Source: Pectobacterium parmentieri
GTDB lineage: Bacteria > Pseudomonadota > Gammaproteobacteria > Enterobacterales > Enterobacteriaceae
Reading direction: 5' to 3'
Assembly (NCBI RefSeq): GCF_001742145.1
Contig: NZ_CP015749.1
Location: 1,178,001-1,242,000 of the forward strand
DNA length: 64,000 nucleotides
In this document: one piece after another, positions 39,786 to 49,592 of the stretch
Position numbering within the stretch: the stretch's first letter is position 1
Layout: each line of letters begins with the position of its first letter
Translations under genes and position numbers: made by a program
Notes under the pieces: generated by a model
Database searches by the model: none
What the model saw: only the letters and a program-made list of their open reading frames with translations
Told to the model about the DNA's origin: nothing

Positions 39786-41420
39786 ATGAATGATGTAATC
39801 AAAAAACGTTTTAAACACTCGTTGCTACTGCTTACTTTGTGTGCCGCGGGGGCGATAACCTCGGTTTTTGCTGCCCAGGTTCCCGCCGGTGTGGTATTGG
39901 CGGACAAGCAAGAGCTGGTACGAGGTAATAGTTCAGAGCCTGCTTCGTTGGATCCGCATAAGGTAGAAAGCGATGTAGAAGGCCATATTATCAACGACTT
40001 CTTCGATAATCTGGTGCGTGTGAGTGATGACGGCACGATACAGCCGCGACTGGCCGAACGTTGGGATAATAAAGACAACACGGTGTGGACGTTCCACCTG
40101 CGGCCTGATATTAAATGGTCTGATGGTTCGCCGCTGACCGCCGACGATGTGGTTTACAGTTGGCGACGCCTTGGCGATCCTAAAACGCTGTCGCCTTATG
40201 GCAGCTATATCGCCAGTATGTACGTGAAGAATGCGGCAGATATTATGGCGGGCAAAAAGGCACCAGATACGCTGGGCATAAAGGCGCTGGATAGCCATAC
40301 CGTTGAAGTTACGCTGGAACGTCCGCTTTCCTATTTCCTGGAAATGTCGGCTTACCATGTGTTGGTGCCATTGCCGAAAGCGGTTCTTGAAAAATACCCA
40401 GAAAATTGGACGCAGGTCGGGCATTTTGTCAGCAGTGGCCCTTATACGATGAGTGAATGGGTGGTGAACGAACGCATCGTCGGCAAGCGCAATAGCCAGT
40501 ATTGGGATGATGCGCATACCGTGATTAACAAAGTCACGTACCTGCCAATTAGCTCGCAGGCGGCGGAACTGAATCGTTATAAATCGGGTGAAATTGATAT
40601 CACGGGGCTTTTGTCGCCCGTGCAGTTTGCGTCGCTGCAAAAAGAGTATCCGCAGGAGGTGAAAGTTTCGCCGCTGTTGTCTACCTACTTCTATCAGTTC
40701 AATACGCAAAAACCGCCGTTTGATGATGTTAGAGTGCGCCGTGCCTTAGACCTGAGTTTGGATAAGACGGTTATCGCTGAAAAAGTGATGGGCATGGGGC
40801 AGAAACCCGCATATAGCCTGATTCCTCAAAACACCGGAGGCTATACGCGGCAGGAGCCAGAATGGGCCGGCTGGACGCAAGAACAGCGTAATGCAGAAGC
40901 GAAAAAATTACTGGAAGAGGCCGGTTTTAACGCGAAAAACCCGCTGCGGTTCAATCTGCTTTATAACACATCAGAATCGCATCTACGTGTTGCTATCGCG
41001 GCGAATTCAATGTGGAAAAAGAACCTCGGCGTAGAGGCGACATTACAGAATCAGGAATGGAAAACCATGCTGGATACGATCCGCTCCGGCACCTATGAGG
41101 TGGTTCGCTATTCATGGAATGGTGATTACAATGAGCCGAGTACCTTTCTGGAAATTCTGCAATCGGGTAACAGCAACAACAATTCTAAATTCAGTAACGC
41201 GGAATATGATGCGTTACTGCAAAAAGCGCTAACGGTAGACAGTCGGCAGGAAAGGCAGGGGATTTATCAGCAGGCAATGACGATTCTGAACCAGCAGATG
41301 CCACTACTGCCGATTTATTATTATGTCCAGCCACAGATGGTGAAACCTTACATCGGTGGGTTTTTGCCCGACATCCGTGGTAATTACTACACACAGGATA
41401 TATATGTGATTAAACAGTAG
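39786..41420 (+). CDS. Oligopeptide ABC transporter substrate-binding protein, OppA/MppA-like
   Basis: 544 residues from ATG 39786 (AGGAGG upstream). Signal peptide ending in SVFA-AQVP, then a bacterial extracellular solute-binding protein family 5 domain: LVRGNSSEPASLDPHK, DNTVWTFHLRPDIKWSDG, and GRN-type LPISSQAAELNRYKSGEIDITG close to OppA throughout. It binds peptides (or murein tripeptide in MppA) in the periplasm. No permease genes adjoin it, so it probably feeds a shared Opp complex. It lies between acnA and ribA, adjacent in E. coli. Confidence 0.9.
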   Translation: MNDVIKKRFKHSLLLLTLCAAGAITSVFAAQVPAGVVLADKQELVRGNSSEPASLDPHKVESDVEGHIINDFFDNLVRVSDDGTIQPRLAERWDNKDNTVWTFHLRPDIKWSDGSPLTADDVVYSWRRLGDPKTLSPYGSYIASMYVKNAADIMAGKKAPDTLGIKALDSHTVEVTLERPLSYFLEMSAYHVLVPLPKAVLEKYPENWTQVGHFVSSGPYTMSEWVVNERIVGKRNSQYWDDAHTVINKVTYLPISSQAAELNRYKSGEIDITGLLSPVQFASLQKEYPQEVKVSPLLSTYFYQFNTQKPPFDDVRVRRALDLSLDKTVIAEKVMGMGQKPAYSLIPQNTGGYTRQEPEWAGWTQEQRNAEAKKLLEEAGFNAKNPLRFNLLYNTSESHLRVAIAANSMWKKNLGVEATLQNQEWKTMLDTIRSGTYEVVRYSWNGDYNEPSTFLEILQSGNSNNNSKFSNAEYDALLQKALTVDSRQERQGIYQQAMTILNQQMPLLPIYYYVQPQMVKPYIGGFLPDIRGNYYTQDIYVIKQ

Positions 41421-41429
41421 GCAAAAAAA

Positions 41430-41454
41430 GACCGCCAGTAAAATACTGGCGGTC
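41430..41454. terminator. Bidirectional terminator between oppA-like gene and ribA
   Basis: GACCGCCAGTA-AAA-TACTGGCGGTC, with a run of seven A on the left, which is a T-tract for ribA on the minus strand. Confidence 0.88.
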
Positions 41455-41488
41455 TGTGTCTGTGAGCAAATAACGCTATTCGGAATCG

Positions 41489-42082
41489 TTATTTGATGTC
41501 CAGCATGTGCCCCATTTTGGCTGCTTTGGTGGCCAGATAGTGTTCATTCTTTGGGTTGCGCCCGACGATTAATGGCACTCGCTCGACAATGTTGATGCCT
41601 GCTTCGTTGAGGATTTTGACTTTCTGCGGATTATTCGTCAGCAGGCGAACTGCATCAACGTCCAGCAGCTTGAACATGTCAGCGCATAGCGTGAAGTCGC
41701 GCTCGTCGGCAGCGAACCCGAGTTGATGGTTAGCCTCCACCGTATCGGCTCCCAGATCCTGCAACGCATAAGCCCGGATCTTATTGAGCAACCCAATGTT
41801 ACGACCTTCCTGACGATGGTATAGCAGCACGCCACGGCCTTCTTCGGCGATGTGGCCCAAGGCGGCCTCAAGCTGGAAACCACAGTCACAGCGCAGGCTA
41901 AACAAGGCATCTCCCGTCAGGCACTCGGAATGCACGCGGGCAAGTACGGGAACTGAACCGGAAATATCGCCATAAACCAGCGCAAGGTGGTCATGGCCTG
42001 TGGCGATTTCTTCAAAACCCACCATCAGAAAATCGCCCCACGGAGTGGGTAATTTGGCTTCCGCCACCCGTTTTAGTTGCAT
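41489..42082 (-). CDS. ribA: GTP cyclohydrolase II
   Basis: 197 residues from ATG 42082 ([18 protein letters not shown]), the family start; the frame upstream to 42196 is an artefact. Zinc ligands in [19 protein letters not shown] and the active-site RQEGRNIGL are intact. It opens GTP as the first step of riboflavin synthesis. Confidence 0.97.
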   Translation of the reverse strand: MQLKRVAEAKLPTPWGDFLMVGFEEIATGHDHLALVYGDISGSVPVLARVHSECLTGDALFSLRCDCGFQLEAALGHIAEEGRGVLLYHRQEGRNIGLLNKIRAYALQDLGADTVEANHQLGFAADERDFTLCADMFKLLDVDAVRLLTNNPQKVKILNEAGINIVERVPLIVGRNPKNEHYLATKAAKMGHMLDIK

Positions 42083-42355
42083 ACTTTTCTCCAAAAACGC
42101 GTATCCAAAAAAGCTGTGTCCAAAAAAAGTGCTGAGGCGAATCCTACTGCGGCCTATCGCGCTTGACCAGCAAAAAAGCCTGTTTAAGAACGTCACAAAA
42201 ATTGAATTACAGTCTGACCTGACCTCAGTTTGGTTTCATCTTCGTTGACAGAACTGAGCGCTATTTTACGCCATACTGACAGTTCATGTCAGATTTTCTG
42301 ATAGAATTGTGAAAGTTTTGTTGCAAAGCATCATGCTGAATTATGGGAATAAATT

Positions 42356-43132
42356 ATGTACGACATTGCCAAACGAACCACCATTGGCGCAGCGCTATTA
42401 CTGATTATGCCAATGATTATCTGGATGAGCGGCTGGCAGTGGCAACCAGAGTATGGCGGGCTCTGGTTGCGTGTACTCTTTTGGATCACCGAGACGGTGA
42501 CATCGCCGTGGGGCATTCTGACTAGTATTGTGCTAAGTCTCTGGTTTCTCTGGTGCCTGCGTTTTCGCCTAAAAGCTGCACTTGGCCTGTTGGTTATTAT
42601 GGCGATTACGGTGTTGGTTGGACAGGGAATCAAATCGGTGATTAAAGAGTGGGTGCAGGAATCCCGGCCTTATGTGGTCTGGCTGGAGAAAAATCATCAG
42701 GTGGATGATAGCTATTTCTATTCGCTACCGCGCAAGGATCGTTCGGAATTGGTGAAAGAGCAGTTGCAGGATCAAACCCAGATCCCACAATGGCTGCGTA
42801 GCCACTGGCAGTTTGAAACTGGCTTTGCTTTTCCCTCTGGACATACCCTGTTTGCCGCGACGTGGGCGCTGCTGGGTGTTGGGTTGCTGTGGGCGCGGCG
42901 ACATTATAAAACCGTGGCGATCCTGATGCTCTGGGCCAGTGGCGTCATGGGCAGCCGTCTGGTTTTGGGCATGCATTGGCCGCAGGATCTGGTGGTGGCG
43001 ACGTTAATCAGTTGGCTTCTGGTGGTGGTCGCCAGTTGGCTGGCACAGCGTTGGTGCGGCCCGCTATCGCTCCAGTATGAAGAAATCAAAGAACAGGCGG
43101 AAGAGGATGCCGCTGAGAATAAATCCTCGTAG
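42356..43132 (+). CDS. pgpB: Phosphatidylglycerophosphatase B (PAP2 family)
   Basis: 258 residues, six membrane segments. PAP2 signatures KEWVQESRP, PSGH and SRLVLGMHWPQDL carry the catalytic His residues. It dephosphorylates phosphatidylglycerophosphate and undecaprenyl pyrophosphate at the inner membrane. In E. coli lapA follows directly; here a ten-kilobase sugar island intervenes. Confidence 0.94.
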   Translation: MYDIAKRTTIGAALLLIMPMIIWMSGWQWQPEYGGLWLRVLFWITETVTSPWGILTSIVLSLWFLWCLRFRLKAALGLLVIMAITVLVGQGIKSVIKEWVQESRPYVVWLEKNHQVDDSYFYSLPRKDRSELVKEQLQDQTQIPQWLRSHWQFETGFAFPSGHTLFAATWALLGVGLLWARRHYKTVAILMLWASGVMGSRLVLGMHWPQDLVVATLISWLLVVVASWLAQRWCGPLSLQYEEIKEQAEEDAAENKSS

Positions 43133-43258
43133 CCCCTGAGCGGTGGTTCCTGTCGCAGGTCATACCCTGTAGATTCTATCCTGCGGATGGCATTAGTCAT
43201 CCGCTTCTTTATGCCTCATCCCCTATTTCTTCCCGCGATTTCCTCGCACAAAATGTAA

Positions 43259-44320
<1,062 letters not shown>

Positions 44321-44364
44321 TCGAGGCAGCGGGAGCGTTAGCTCCTGCTGATAGAGGAGTCGTT

Positions 44365-44997
44365 ATGTTGTTTGGTGAACGATATCGCGTCGGCTGGATT
44401 GGACTCTGCGCCTTGCTGCTGTCTGCCTGTACGGTGGTCGATCTGGATGAAAATGGTAAGCCGATCATTCCGGTTGACCCAACTTCTACGCCAGGCTATA
44501 GCGCCATGACGCCAGAGAATATTGCGACGGCGCTGTGGCAGCCAACATTGCTCCCTACGGCGCAGCAGCAGGCGCTGTCCTGGGATGACGTAAGGAAAAT
44601 GCAGGCAACGCTGGAAGGCGCGGCACGCAAAGCCGTCTACGCACGGCTTCAGGGCCCGATCGGTGGGATTGATCGAGAAAGTCGTGAAGGAAAATTGGTG
44701 CTGAATGTGAAAGGTGACACCGTCACTCTACAGCTAGGACCGATAGTCAAAGGCAATGCGATTCGCGATGCGGCAGGGTTTATCCGCTTTGATGATTTCA
44801 AGAATCAGGTGCAGTTTGCTCAATTAGCACGTGCGCTGAATAGCAAAGCGATCGCGTCATTGCCGGAACTGGATGCCAGTGTGCAAGGTAAAACCGTTAA
44901 CGTGTTGGCGGCGCTGGTCGTGACGAAGCAGGGCATCAGCGATGCGGTGCCGATGACGTTAAACCTGACCGAAACGAGCAGCGGAGGGACGCAATGA
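44365..44997 (+). CDS. DUF2291 family lipoprotein
   Basis: 210 residues with a signal peptide and lipobox LLSAC, then acidic VVDLDENGKPIIP and a domain containing EGKLVLNVKGDTVTLQLGP. This fits DUF2291, a periplasmic lipoprotein found beside ribose-type ABC transporters; no biochemical role is established. It is between the binding protein and the ATPase and its stop overlaps the ATPase start by four bases, so it is an integral part of the transporter operon. Confidence 0.8.
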   Translation: MLFGERYRVGWIGLCALLLSACTVVDLDENGKPIIPVDPTSTPGYSAMTPENIATALWQPTLLPTAQQQALSWDDVRKMQATLEGAARKAVYARLQGPIGGIDRESREGKLVLNVKGDTVTLQLGPIVKGNAIRDAAGFIRFDDFKNQVQFAQLARALNSKAIASLPELDASVQGKTVNVLAALVVTKQGISDAVPMTLNLTETSSGGTQ

Positions 44998-46550
44998 TGG
45001 AAAAATCGGATGTCTCTCTACAGCCTAGCACGGCTTGTCGCCCCGAAATTGTGATGGCAACCCGAGGCATCACTATGCTGTTTCCCGGCACTAAAGCGTT
45101 GGATAACGTCGATTACAACGTTTATCGCGGCAAGGTCAACGTGATCATTGGCGAAAACGGAGCAGGAAAATCGACGCTAATGAAGATTCTGGCAGGTGTA
45201 CAGCAGCCTACGTCCGGCCAGATCCTGCTAAACGGCAACGTGGTGCATATCGCTGATACCCGCGATGCGACGGCGAAAGGCATCGGCATGGTACACCAGG
45301 AACTTAACCTGTCCGAAAACCTGAGTGTGGCAGAGAACATCTTCCTGGGTCGGGAACTGCAAAAGGGCGTTACGCCTATCGATCATCTGGAACAGGAGCG
45401 GATTGCGGCGGAGCTGATGGCGCGTCTCGATCAGGCTATTTCGCCGCGTACCGAGGTCGCTAGCCTGAAAGTCGGCCAGCAGCAGCTAGTGGAAATTGCC
45501 AAGGCGCTGGCGGATCGGGCCGACATTTTGATTCTGGACGAACCGACCTCCGCGCTAAGCAAAACCGAAGTGGAGATTCTGTTTCGCGTGATCCGCGAGC
45601 TGACTCGTCAGAATGTTTCCATCATCTACATTTCGCATCGGCTTGAAGAGCTAATGGCGATTGGCGACTACATCACCATCCTGCGTGACGGCTGTTTTCA
45701 GGCGGAAGCGGCGGTCAGCGACATCGATGTGCCGTGGATCGTGCGGGAAATGCTCGGCGGTGACCCTGTCACCAGCTTCCTGCATTCGGACAGAACGTTC
45801 GGTGCGCCGATATTGGAAGCGGCGCATCTTACCTGTCTCAATGATGCCGGGCATCAGGTGGTGAATGATGTCTCGCTGATGGTGCGTGAAGGGGAAATTG
45901 TCGGGATTTACGGGCTGATGGGGGCTGGGCGCACGGAGCTGTTTGAGTGCTTGCTGGGCATTCAGAATGATTATCTGGGCAAGATTTATCTGGATAGCAA
46001 ACCGGTTAATCCGCGTCTTTCTACCGCGCAGCGCATCCGCATGGGGATGAGCCTGGTGCCGGAAGATCGCAAAAAAACCGGCATTTTTCCGCTCTCATCA
46101 GTCGCTTCTAATCTCACTATCGCCAGCCTATGGCGACGGCTGAAATACGGCATGGCGATCTTCCAGCGACAGGAGCAAGAAGTGGTCGCCAGCGCGATTG
46201 GGCAGTTAGCGATCAAAGTGTCTTCACCCGAGGTGGAAATTCAGGCGCTCAGCGGTGGTAATCAGCAAAAAGTGGTCATTGGCCGCTCGCTGCTGACCAG
46301 CCCCAAGGTGCTGCTACTGGACGAACCGACGCGGGGCATCGATGTGGGGGCTAAGGCCGATGTGTTTGAAATGATGGTCGGGCTGTCCGAACAGGGCATC
46401 GGCGTGCTGTTTTCCACCTCGGATCTGAAAGAAATTATGGCGGTATCGGACCGTATTTTGGTGATGTCGAATGGCAAACTGACGGCGAATATCGTGCGTC
46501 AATCGGCCAGCGAATCGGCATTGGTTTCGGCAAGTGCACAAGGGTTCTGA
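44994..46550 (+). CDS. Sugar ABC transporter ATP-binding protein (RbsA/XylG type)
   Basis: 518 residues, two fused ABC domains. The first has Walker A GENGAGKST and Walker B ILILDEPTSAL. The second has a degenerate Walker A (GLMGAGRTE) with signature LSGGNQQKV and LLLDEPTRGIDVG, normal for the CUT2 class. Two ATGs (44994, 44997) follow GGAGGGACGCA. It energises import by the adjacent permease. Confidence 0.93.
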   Translation: MMEKSDVSLQPSTACRPEIVMATRGITMLFPGTKALDNVDYNVYRGKVNVIIGENGAGKSTLMKILAGVQQPTSGQILLNGNVVHIADTRDATAKGIGMVHQELNLSENLSVAENIFLGRELQKGVTPIDHLEQERIAAELMARLDQAISPRTEVASLKVGQQQLVEIAKALADRADILILDEPTSALSKTEVEILFRVIRELTRQNVSIIYISHRLEELMAIGDYITILRDGCFQAEAAVSDIDVPWIVREMLGGDPVTSFLHSDRTFGAPILEAAHLTCLNDAGHQVVNDVSLMVREGEIVGIYGLMGAGRTELFECLLGIQNDYLGKIYLDSKPVNPRLSTAQRIRMGMSLVPEDRKKTGIFPLSSVASNLTIASLWRRLKYGMAIFQRQEQEVVASAIGQLAIKVSSPEVEIQALSGGNQQKVVIGRSLLTSPKVLLLDEPTRGIDVGAKADVFEMMVGLSEQGIGVLFSTSDLKEIMAVSDRILVMSNGKLTANIVRQSASESALVSASAQGF

Positions 46551-46551
46551 C

Positions 46552-47649
46552 ATGAAAACGACTCACCTTCCGGCGGCGTCAGGTACGCTATCTCCGGGGA
46601 AGTTTGTACGCTCACGAGAGAGCATCCTGCTGTTGATCCTCAGGCTGCGCACGTTCATCGCGCTGTTCCTGATTCTGGGGTTCTTTGCCTTCACGGTGCC
46701 CGGATTTTTGGCGACGGGCAGTCTAATCATCATGGTGAAGCACATCGCGATCAATGCGTTTCTGGCTTTGGGTATCACGTTTGTCATCATTACCGCCGGG
46801 ATTGACCTGTCCATCGGTGCCACGCTGGGGCTGTGCGGCATGGTTGCGGGTTACATGATTACCCAGGGCATTGTGCTGCCTATGTTTGGTATCGCAATTT
46901 TCCCCAGCGTGTGGGTCATCGTGCCCGTCGTGTTGGTGATTGGTGCGCTCATCGGTGCCATCAACGGCTGGATTATCACGCGGTATAACGTTGCGCCCTT
47001 TATCTGCACGCTCGGAACGATGTACATCGTGCGTGGGGCATCGATGCTGATTTCCGGTGGGGAAACGTTCCCCGGCTTAGGTGGTAATCCACAGTTGGGG
47101 AATACCGGTTTTGAGCTGATTGGCTCCGGCACGATCCTAGGGCTCCCGCTAGCTATCTGGTTGATGCTGGTGTTGGCACTGGTGATTGCCTACGTGGCAC
47201 GTCGCTTACCGTTCGGCCGCCATGTCTATGCAATTGGTGACAATGAGCGTGCTGCTGAGCTTTCCGGTGTCAAAGTACGTCAGGTCAAAGTCTGGGTTTA
47301 CACCATTTCCGGTTTCTGCGCGGCTATCGCGGGCATCGTGGTGTCTTCTCAACTGGTCGCTAGCCATCCGGCGACGGGCACTGCCTTTGAAATGAACGCG
47401 ATCGCCGCCGTAGTACTCGGTGGAACGTCATTGGCAGGTGGACGCGGCACGATTCTGGGCACGCTGATTGGTGCGTTTGTCATCGGCATTCTTGCCGACG
47501 GGCTAGTAATGATGGGCGTAAGTGAATTCTGGCAGATGGTGATCAAAGGCATTGTCATCATTGTGGCGGTGATTATCGACCAGATGCAGAACTGTATGCA
47601 GCACAAGGCCGCGATTGTGTCACAGAAGGCTGCGGCGGAAGGCGCTTAG
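46552..47649 (+). CDS. Sugar ABC transporter permease (RbsC type)
   Basis: 365 residues from ATG 46552, one base after the ATPase stop. About ten membrane segments; ITAGIDLSIGATLGLCGM and the coupling region RRLPFGRHVYAIGDNERAAELSGV and GGTSLAGGRGTILGT are typical of CUT2 permeases. A long 47-residue cytoplasmic N-terminus precedes the first membrane segment. Confidence 0.93.
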   Translation: MKTTHLPAASGTLSPGKFVRSRESILLLILRLRTFIALFLILGFFAFTVPGFLATGSLIIMVKHIAINAFLALGITFVIITAGIDLSIGATLGLCGMVAGYMITQGIVLPMFGIAIFPSVWVIVPVVLVIGALIGAINGWIITRYNVAPFICTLGTMYIVRGASMLISGGETFPGLGGNPQLGNTGFELIGSGTILGLPLAIWLMLVLALVIAYVARRLPFGRHVYAIGDNERAAELSGVKVRQVKVWVYTISGFCAAIAGIVVSSQLVASHPATGTAFEMNAIAAVVLGGTSLAGGRGTILGTLIGAFVIGILADGLVMMGVSEFWQMVIKGIVIIVAVIIDQMQNCMQHKAAIVSQKAAAEGA

Positions 47650-47776
47650 TTAGGCGTAGATGCATTAAGGGTAGAGTGCATTTTAGTGTAGATCGCACGG
47701 GGCGTTGGGTTGTGGCGGGAGCGATGTCGGTAGACATACCGAGGCCCGATTTGAGCGCAATTTTTTTTGATTCAAC

Positions 47777-47810
47777 ATGAATAAATATTCGTTTTTGAGT
47801 AAAAATTCAA
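47777..47810. promoter_or_regulatory. Tandem inverted repeats, candidate operator of the transketolase genes
   Basis: ATGAAT-AAAT-ATTCGT (47777-47792) and TTGAGT-AAAA-ATTCAA (47795-47810) repeat the motif, the 18-bp spacing and nearly the distance to ATG (13 bases) seen at 43331-43364. The second copy has one mismatch, the first is weaker. The 173-base gap separates two transcription units. Confidence 0.6.
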
Positions 47811-47822
47811 GTGAGGTGAGGT

Positions 47823-48653
47823 ATGAATCCGTACTCCTTGTCGGTGGAGGCGCTGACGAACAAAGCTCGCGCCATACGCCGCCGCATTATTCATCTGAAT
47901 GCCAATAGCCCGGCTGGTGGGCATACGGGCGCAGATCTGTCACAGGTTGAGATTCTGACAGCGCTGTATTTTCGCATCCTGAACTGTGCGCCGGATCGTC
48001 TTCAGGACCCGCAGCGCGATATTTATATCCAGTCAAAAGGCCATGCCGTTGGCGGTTATTACTGCTGTCTGGCCGAGGCGGGCTATTTCCCTGAAGCGTG
48101 GCTGGCAACCTATCAGCATCCTGATTCGCATTTGCCCGGGCATCCGGTCAAGCACAAAACGCCGGGGATTGAGCTGAACACTGGGGCGCTGGGGCATGGG
48201 CTGCCAGTTGCTGTCGGCATTGCGCTGGCGGCGAAGCGTGATAACAGCCCGCGCCGGGTGTTTGTCCTGACGGGCGATGGCGAGCTGGCAGAAGGCAGTA
48301 ACTGGGAAGCGGCGCTGGTGGCGGCGCATTACCAACTGGATAACCTGATCATCATCAACGACAAGAACAAGCTGCAACTGGCGGGGACAACCTGTTCCAT
48401 TATGAATACCGATCCGCTGGCAGAGAAGTGGCAGGCCTTTGGCTTACAGGTCACGGAATGCGCAGGTAATGACATGCAATCGGTGGTGGAAACATTGGAG
48501 AACCTGCCTCGCAACGGCAAGCCGAATGTGGTGATTGCGAATACGGAAAAAGGTGCAGGCGTGTCGTTTATTCAGGGACGAGCTGAATGGCACCACCGGG
48601 TGCCGAAAGGCGAAGAAATTGCACTGGCGTTGGAGGAACTAAAAGATGAGTAA
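47823..48653 (+). CDS. aptA: Transketolase N-terminal subunit (apulose-4-phosphate transketolase A)
   Basis: 276 residues, the thiamine-diphosphate-binding half of transketolase. Motifs: HLNANSPAGGHTGADLSQVEI, KGHAVGGYYC, and the Mg-TPP motif GDGELAEGSNWEAALVAAHY...NDKN. The second half is the next gene, overlapping by eight bases. In the D-apiose pathway AptAB transfers a ketol group from apulose 4-phosphate to glyceraldehyde 3-phosphate, giving dihydroxyacetone phosphate and xylulose 5-phosphate. Assignment rests on gene context and matches to the split type. Confidence 0.82.
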   Translation: MNPYSLSVEALTNKARAIRRRIIHLNANSPAGGHTGADLSQVEILTALYFRILNCAPDRLQDPQRDIYIQSKGHAVGGYYCCLAEAGYFPEAWLATYQHPDSHLPGHPVKHKTPGIELNTGALGHGLPVAVGIALAAKRDNSPRRVFVLTGDGELAEGSNWEAALVAAHYQLDNLIIINDKNKLQLAGTTCSIMNTDPLAEKWQAFGLQVTECAGNDMQSVVETLENLPRNGKPNVVIANTEKGAGVSFIQGRAEWHHRVPKGEEIALALEELKDE

Positions 48654-49590
48654 TGCAGAGCACCTGGCAACAGTCATGGTTGAGCAGTTCATCAAGGCCG
48701 TCGAACAGGGAATCGATGTCGTTCCGGTGTTGGCGGATTCGACCTCCACGGCGAAAATTTCACCGTTCATACAGCGTTTCCCCGGCCGTATCGTCAACGT
48801 GGGGATTGCAGAACAAACGATGGTGGGGACGGCGGTAGGGCTGTCTATCGGCGGGAAAATTGCGGTGACCTGCAACGCAGCACCGTTTCTGATCTCCCGC
48901 GCCAACGAACAGCTCAAAGTCGACGTCTGTTACAACAACAGCAACGTCAAGCTGTTTGGGCTTAATGCGGGCTGTAGCTACGGTCCGCTTGCCAGCACGC
49001 ACCACAGCATTGATGACATCGCGGTGTTGAGAGGGTTTGGCAATATTGAGATCTACGCGCCGTCCAGCCCGGAAGAGTGCCGCCAGATTATCGATTATGC
49101 GTTTGCACATCAGGGACCTGTCTATATTCGTCTCGATGGGAAGGCGCTGCCAGCCTTGCATGATGAGCATTATCACTTTGTTCCAGGGCAGATCGATGTG
49201 CTACGCAAAGGCAGTGATATCGCGCTGGTTGGGTTGGGATCCACCGTGCATGAAATTGTGACGGCTGCTGAATTATTAGCAGAAAAAGGGCTCTCCGCTA
49301 CGGTGGTTAATCTTTCCTCTATCCGCCCGTGCAATACTCAGCAATTGCTTGAAATTTTGAGTGAAACGCCTCGAGTCATCACCGTCGAGGAACATAACGT
49401 CAACGGCGGTGCAGGTAGTCTGGTTGCGGAAGTGCTGGCTGAAGCGGGCAGTGGGATCCCGCTGGTTCGGTTGGGGATCCCCGATGGTCAATACGCGATT
49501 GCTGCCGATCGGAGCGCGATGCGCGCGCATCACGGTCTAGACGCGACGGGCATTGTCAACGCAGCACTGCGTCTTTGTCCGGGAGGCTGA
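48646..49590 (+). CDS. aptB: Transketolase C-terminal subunit (apulose-4-phosphate transketolase B)
   Basis: 314 residues: pyrimidine-binding domain (VVPVLADSTSTAKISPF, the activating Glu in NVGIAEQTMVG) and C-terminal transketolase domain (VITVEEHNVNGGAGSLVAEVL). Acts only as a heteromer with the preceding subunit. Its TGA overlaps the ATG of the kinase region. Confidence 0.82.
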   Translation: MSNAEHLATVMVEQFIKAVEQGIDVVPVLADSTSTAKISPFIQRFPGRIVNVGIAEQTMVGTAVGLSIGGKIAVTCNAAPFLISRANEQLKVDVCYNNSNVKLFGLNAGCSYGPLASTHHSIDDIAVLRGFGNIEIYAPSSPEECRQIIDYAFAHQGPVYIRLDGKALPALHDEHYHFVPGQIDVLRKGSDIALVGLGSTVHEIVTAAELLAEKGLSATVVNLSSIRPCNTQQLLEILSETPRVITVEEHNVNGGAGSLVAEVLAEAGSGIPLVRLGIPDGQYAIAADRSAMRAHHGLDATGIVNAALRLCPGG

Positions 49591-49592
49591 TG

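Noticed and set aside
46000..46550. Missing Walker A in the second half of the sugar ATPase
   Set aside because: Degenerate second Walker A is the norm for RbsA/XylG/MglA-type proteins, so it is not a defect.
48000..49590. Split transketolase as a broken gene
   Set aside because: Both halves have ribosome sites, overlap by eight bases and keep all cofactor motifs; two-subunit transketolases are a known form.
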